This document shows positions 59,990-64,000 of a DNA stretch of 64,000 nucleotides, one piece after another (the stretch's first letter is position 1; every line of letters starts with the position of its first letter). The notes beneath the pieces are model-generated. The model had not been told where the DNA came from. It ran no database searches and saw only the letters and a list, made by a program, of their open reading frames with translations. Made by a program: the position numbers and the translations under genes. This stretch comes from an uncultured Lachnospiraceae bacterium (GTDB lineage Bacteria; Bacillota; Clostridia; Lachnospirales; Lachnospiraceae): contig CAJUQB010000012.1 of NCBI GenBank assembly GCA_910588285.1, positions 1,357 through 65,356 of the forward strand, written 5' to 3'.

Positions 59990-60739
59990 ATGCATAATGA
60001 TTTGTTCCGGATCGGGCCTGTTACCATTCATGGATACGGCCTGATGATTGCAGTGGGCTTTCTTTGCTGTGTGCTGATGGGGATGTACCGGGCCCGGAGG
60101 CTTGACAGAAGCCCGGAGGCAATCCTGGATATTGCCCTGATTGGGATTGTGGCAGGCTTTTTGGGGGCAAAGCTTCTGTATGTGATTGTGGAATTTCCTA
60201 CCTTCCTTGAGAAACCGGCCAGTGTGCTGCGCTCGGAAGGGTTTGTGGTGTATGGCGGCATTATAGCCGGCGTAGTTTCTGCGATCTTTTACTGCCGCCG
60301 CAAGAAGCTGGTGTTTTTGCAGTATTTTGACCTGGCGGCCCCTTCCATTTCCCTGGCCCAGGGCTTTGGGCGGATCGGGTGCTTCCTGGCGGGCTGCTGC
60401 TACGGCAGGCCAACCCAGTCCTTCCTTGGAGTGGTGTTCCCGGAGGGGAGCATGGCGCCGGCAGGGGTGAAGCTTTTGCCCACCCAGCTGTTTTCCTCGG
60501 CAGGGGATTTCCTGATTACGGCGGTTCTTTTGGTTTATACCAGATATTCCAGGAGGGACGGTAATGTAGGGGCTCTCTATATGCTGCTCTATGGTGTGGG
60601 GCGGTTTTTGCTGGAATTTTTGCGTTTTGATCCCAGGGGAGCAGTGGGCGGCCTTTCCACCTCCCAGTTTATCTCCCTCTTTATTGTTGCTGGAGGTATC
60701 ACGTTGCTTGGGTGGAACCGAAAGAAGGGGAAGGCATGA
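59990..60739 (+). CDS. lgt: Prolipoprotein diacylglyceryl transferase
   Basis: This 249-residue membrane protein has about seven helices. It attaches diacylglycerol to the Cys of prolipoproteins, including the lipoprotein at 21201. The Lgt signature is GFGRIGCFLAGCCYG near residue 125; HGYGLMIAVGF and the Arg-bearing VVYGGIIAG near residues 86-94 are also conserved. Its TGA overlaps the next ATG (60736-60739). Confidence 0.95.
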   Translation: MHNDLFRIGPVTIHGYGLMIAVGFLCCVLMGMYRARRLDRSPEAILDIALIGIVAGFLGAKLLYVIVEFPTFLEKPASVLRSEGFVVYGGIIAGVVSAIFYCRRKKLVFLQYFDLAAPSISLAQGFGRIGCFLAGCCYGRPTQSFLGVVFPEGSMAPAGVKLLPTQLFSSAGDFLITAVLLVYTRYSRRDGNVGALYMLLYGVGRFLLEFLRFDPRGAVGGLSTSQFISLFIVAGGITLLGWNRKKGKA

Positions 60740-61692
60740 GGCATTATCTGGCGCCGATGGAAGGGATCACCGGCTACATCTTCCGCCAGACCCTGGCAGA
60801 GGTGTTCGGGCCGCCGGACAAATGCTTTACCCCTTTTGTCTCTCCCAATGGCAACCGAGCCATGACCAGGCGGGAGCGGGAGGATGTCCTGCCGGAGCAT
60901 AACCAGGGGCTTTTTGTCGTACCGCAGATCCTGACGAACCGGGCGGAGCATTTTCTGTCAGCGGCTCGGGACCTGGCCCGGATGGGCTATCAGGAGGTGA
61001 ACCTGAATCTGGGCTGCCCCTCGGGAACCGTGGCTTCCAAGGGAAAGGGCAGCGGTTTTTTGGCGTTTCCGCAGGAGCTTGACCGCTTTTTGGAGGAGAT
61101 CTTCGAGAAAACGCCGGTGAAGATATCCGTCAAGACCCGTCTGGGCGTGGCGGAGCCGGAGGAATTTCCGGCAATTCTTGACATTTTTCACAAGTACCCC
61201 TTGGAGGAGCTGATCATTCATCCAAGGGTGCAGAAGGATTTCTATAAAAAGGAACCCCGCAGGGAGCAGTTTCGGTATGCAATGGAGCACACCGGGCATA
61301 AGCTCTGCTATAATGGGGATCTGTTTACAGAGACGGATACCAGGGAATTTTTGCAGGAATTCCCCGGGTGCGGCTGTCTGATGCTGGGGCGGGGCGTCCT
61401 GGCCAACCCGGCGCTGCTGCGGATGCTGGCAGGGGGAGCGGCTCCAAAGGGGGAGGAGCTGTACCGGTTTCAGGAGCTGCTGACAGAACGTTATTATGAG
61501 CGGATGGCAGATGACCGCAATGTCCTGTTCAAGATGAAGGAGCTGTGGTTTTATCTGATCCGAAGCTTTTCCGGCGGGGAGCAGTATGTCCGGAAATTAA
61601 AAAAGCTGCAGAGGCTTGGGGAGTACCGGCTGCTGATGGAGGAGCTGTTTGGGGAATGCGCCGTCAGATTGCCGAAGCATCTGTATTTTTGA
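60736..61692 (+). CDS. tRNA-dihydrouridine synthase family protein
   Basis: A 318-residue TIM-barrel flavoprotein starting MRHYLAPMEGITGYIFRQTL. Motifs are LNLGCPSGTVASKGKGSGFL with the catalytic Cys, VKTRLG, IIHPRVQKDFY with a substrate-binding His, and LMLGRGVLANPAL. It reduces uridines in tRNA with NADPH and FMN. ATG 60736 overlaps the lgt stop; AAGGGGAAGG lies before it. It resembles the DusC/DusB-like branch of Firmicutes. Confidence 0.93.
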   Translation: MRHYLAPMEGITGYIFRQTLAEVFGPPDKCFTPFVSPNGNRAMTRREREDVLPEHNQGLFVVPQILTNRAEHFLSAARDLARMGYQEVNLNLGCPSGTVASKGKGSGFLAFPQELDRFLEEIFEKTPVKISVKTRLGVAEPEEFPAILDIFHKYPLEELIIHPRVQKDFYKKEPRREQFRYAMEHTGHKLCYNGDLFTETDTREFLQEFPGCGCLMLGRGVLANPALLRMLAGGAAPKGEELYRFQELLTERYYERMADDRNVLFKMKELWFYLIRSFSGGEQYVRKLKKLQRLGEYRLLMEELFGECAVRLPKHLYF

Positions 61693-61735
61693 CTATACAT
61701 CGCATGGGAAGCGGGGGAGTTGAAAGGAGAAGGAT

Positions 61736-62674
61736 ATGAAGGAAAAATGGAATTCACGGACAGCGGGAGCGATTGGGCTCCTGATTTCGGCGCTGTTCTG
61801 GGCAACCGGATACCTATTCGTAAAGCAGGCCCTGGACAGCATTTCGCCCTATTATCTGCTGGCAGTGCGCTTCACCACAGCGGGCGTGATCCTGATGGTG
61901 ATTTTTGCGGGGCGCCTGAAACAGATGACGCCGGGACTTTTGCGGGGCGGTGTATGGATGGGCATTGCCCTTTTTTTCGAGTTTCTCACCTATACACTGG
62001 GGCTTAAGTACACGGTTCCCTCTAAGGCCTCCTTCATTGTGGCGGCCTATATTATTATATTACCTCTGGTTTATTTCCTGATCCGGCGCAAGCTGCCCAA
62101 AAAGCAGGAGATTGGGGCAGCAGTCCTGTGCATGGCAGGGGTGGCTCTGATCCTGGCCGGCTCCATGGACGGGCTGAATCAGGGAGATGCCCTGATGGGG
62201 CTGTGCGCAGTTTCCTATGCGTTTCACATTGTGCTCAGCGCCAAATATGCCAGAAGGTACGACGGTCCCCTCTTGAATATTGTCCAGATCATGACAACGG
62301 CTGTGCTTTCGATTGTGCTGAGCCTGATTCTGGACGGGGCGCCGGCTGCTCTGAATGGCGGTCAGGTAAAGAGTATTCTGTATATGGCGGTTTGCGCCAC
62401 CATTATCCCCTATCTGCTGTGCCTGTTTGGACAGAAACGGGTCAGCACCACCACAAGCGGGATCCTGCTTTCTTTTGAGAGCGTGTTCGCCACAGCCATG
62501 TCGATCCTGGTCCTCCATGAGCGGATCAGCCTGCAGTTTATGGCTGGGGGCGCGCTGGTGATCGGGGCGGCAGTGCTGTCAGAATGGAGCTTTGAGGGGA
62601 AAGGTAATAGCAAGGGAAAAAATAAAAAAGAAAAAGGAGACGACAATGGCAAAGGAATTAATGAAACGGAGTGA
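61736..62674 (+). CDS. EamA/DMT-family transporter
   Basis: This 312-residue protein has ten transmembrane helices in two repeated halves (SALFWATGYLFVKQALD, and IIPYLLCLFGQKRVSTTTSG in the second EamA domain). The typical GGALVIGAAVLSE closes the last helix. A Lys-rich, cytoplasmic tail follows. It probably exports a small metabolite; substrate unknown. AAAGGAGAAGGAT precedes ATG 61736. It overlaps the next gene by 29 bases. Confidence 0.92.
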   Translation: MKEKWNSRTAGAIGLLISALFWATGYLFVKQALDSISPYYLLAVRFTTAGVILMVIFAGRLKQMTPGLLRGGVWMGIALFFEFLTYTLGLKYTVPSKASFIVAAYIIILPLVYFLIRRKLPKKQEIGAAVLCMAGVALILAGSMDGLNQGDALMGLCAVSYAFHIVLSAKYARRYDGPLLNIVQIMTTAVLSIVLSLILDGAPAALNGGQVKSILYMAVCATIIPYLLCLFGQKRVSTTTSGILLSFESVFATAMSILVLHERISLQFMAGGALVIGAAVLSEWSFEGKGNSKGKNKKEKGDDNGKGINETE

Positions 62675-64000
62675 AGTAAAAGAACAGGATACCTGGGCAC
62701 TGGCGGATATGTATGCCACAGTCCAGGATTGGGAACAGGCTTTGGAGAAGGCAAGGGCTCTTGCTGAGCAGGCAGAAGGTTTTAAGGACACCGTAACGGA
62801 CAGCGCTGCCAACCTGCTCAAGTGTCTGGAGCTTTTCGCAGAATGCGAGCAGATGCTGGATGTTGCCTACAGCTATGCCCATCGGGCCAGTGACGTGGAT
62901 ACCACGGATATGGAGAACCAGGCCAGAGCCCAGCGGGTCACGTCCCTTGTTGTGGAGTTTCAGGAAAAGCTGGCGTTTCTTGAGCCGGCCATCCTGTCTC
63001 TGGATGAGGGGACGCTGGCAGAGTACCGCAGCCAGGAGCCCGGGCTTGCCCACTATGACATCCATATCCAGGAGATCGCAAGAACCAAGGCCCACTGCCT
63101 CTCTGCGGAGATGGAGGCGCTGCTGGCATCTGCCGGAGAGATGCGTCATACGCCGGAAAATGTATATTCTATGTTCAACAATGCAGACCTGAAATTCCCG
63201 GAGATTACAGATGAAAACGGGGAGCAGGTACGTATCACATCCGGGCGTTTCGTGCCCATGCAGTGCAGCAGCGACCGCCGGGTGCGCAAGGACTCCTTCG
63301 AGAAGCTGTACCACACCTACCAGGGCTTTGAGAATACCCTGGCGGCAGCCTACAGCGGCCAGGTGAAGCAGCTGATGTTCTCGGCAAAGGCAAGGAAATA
63401 CAGCTCCACCCTGGAGGCAGCGGTGGACAGAAACAATGTCTCCCCCAAGGTTTATGAGAACCTGCTGGAGGTGGTTCACGAGAACCTGGATAAGCTGCAC
63501 CGCTATGTGAGCCTGCGGAAGCGCTGCCTTGGGGTGGAGGAGCTCCACATGTACGATATCTATGTGCCTATGGTGGCGGATGCGGACCGGAAGGTTCCCT
63601 TTGAGGAGGCCAAGGAGACGGTGCTTGAGGCCTTGGCGCCCTTAGGAGAGCGGTATGTGAGCATTGTGAAGGAGGGCTTTGAGAACCGCTGGATCGATGT
63701 GTATGAGAATCAGGGCAAGCGCAGCGGAGCCTACTCGGCAGGGGTTTACGGTGTCCATCCTTACGTGCTGCTGAATTACAATGAGAAGCTGGACGATATG
63801 TTTACCCTGGCCCATGAGATGGGGCATGCCATGCATTCTTATCTCTCCAATGAGACCCAGCCTTATATCTATGCGAATTACCGCATTTTTGTGGCAGAGG
63901 TGGCTTCTACCTGCAATGAGGTGCTGCTGATGGAGTACCTTCTGAACAAGACCACGGACCGGCGGGAGCGGGCGTATCTCATCAACCATTTCCTGGACAG
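62646..64000 (+). CDS. pepF: Oligoendopeptidase F (3' end outside window)
   Basis: ATG 62646 behind AAAAGGAGACGACA begins MAKELMKRSEVKEQDTWALA. The reading is open to the window end (about 451 residues seen of roughly 600). The M3-family zinc motif HEMGHAMHS is present at about residues 391-399 in FTLAHEMGHAM, and the third ligand appears in FVAEVASTCNEV. PepF cleaves oligopeptides of about 7-17 residues in the cytoplasm. The C-terminus is cut by the window edge. Confidence 0.94.
   Translation, partial: MAKELMKRSEVKEQDTWALADMYATVQDWEQALEKARALAEQAEGFKDTVTDSAANLLKCLELFAECEQMLDVAYSYAHRASDVDTTDMENQARAQRVTSLVVEFQEKLAFLEPAILSLDEGTLAEYRSQEPGLAHYDIHIQEIARTKAHCLSAEMEALLASAGEMRHTPENVYSMFNNADLKFPEITDENGEQVRITSGRFVPMQCSSDRRVRKDSFEKLYHTYQGFENTLAAAYSGQVKQLMFSAKARKYSSTLEAAVDRNNVSPKVYENLLEVVHENLDKLHRYVSLRKRCLGVEELHMYDIYVPMVADADRKVPFEEAKETVLEALAPLGERYVSIVKEGFENRWIDVYENQGKRSGAYSAGVYGVHPYVLLNYNEKLDDMFTLAHEMGHAMHSYLSNETQPYIYANYRIFVAEVASTCNEVLLMEYLLNKTTDRRERAYLINHFLD

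Overview
The window reads as a chromosome segment of a gut-type Lachnospiraceae bacterium (Firmicutes, Clostridia). The basis is gene content and style: strong AGGAGG ribosome sites, a Cys-containing L31, the rho-rpmE-DUF1385-prmC-prfA order, a clostridial DUF4364 protein, a CpsB/Wzz/CpsD exopolysaccharide start and a C-deglycosidase pair. Housekeeping parts are moderately GC-rich. The polysaccharide block from about 24.7 to 37 kb and the 46-50.6 kb cassette are clearly AT-richer, as expected of accessory DNA. No rRNA, tRNA or CRISPR array was recognised.

Layout. 1-6.7 kb: a Wadjet-type (JetABCD) plasmid-defence operon. An upstream coiled-coil gene, cut by the window edge and built of exact 21-bp repeats, is coupled to jetA. 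6.7-9.1 kb: beta and alpha subunits of a C-glycoside deglycosidase-like enzyme and an esterase. 9.3-13.3 kb: an OmpR/histidine-kinase pair with an ABC ATPase and permease, behind a promoter with 11-bp-spaced direct repeats. 13.4-14.5 kb: a DUF362 ferredoxin-like protein. 14.6-37 kb: a tyrosine recombinase next to a 327-bp element bounded by perfect 25-bp inverted repeats. The element carries a near-consensus promoter now facing a BTAD-type regulator and the whole exopolysaccharide locus. That locus encodes CpsB phosphatase, Wzz, CpsD kinase, an LCP ligase, two secreted proteins, the priming glycosyltransferase, glycosyltransferases, acyltransferases, a radical SAM protein, a polymerase, a flippase and several broken genes. 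This has the architecture of a phase-variable (invertible-promoter) switch, presently ON.

37-46 kb: what looks like an unusual RiPP (modified peptide) locus. It holds a VanZ-like protein, an HPr-kinase-like ATPase, a PqqD-like recognition protein, two nucleotidyltransferase-family proteins, an S26/S24-like peptidase, a 54-residue Cys-containing precursor candidate, a radical SAM/SPASM enzyme, an ABC exporter and a membrane-anchored deacetylase-fold-like protein. 46-50.6 kb: a small gene, then two overlapping genes. One encodes a 924-residue protein with an HEVAH zinc-protease motif; the other ends in a DisA-type diadenylate-cyclase-like domain with a variant active site. I regard this pair as a candidate undescribed nucleotide-signalling or conflict system.

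50.7-64 kb: an AraC regulator, then on the minus strand malic enzyme, a YhcC-type radical SAM protein and DUF4364. After these come the plus-strand core genes rho, rpmE, DUF1385, prmC, prfA, lgt, a dihydrouridine synthase, an EamA transporter and a pepF-type oligoendopeptidase that runs off the end. All calls rest on reading motifs by eye; no database search was possible.
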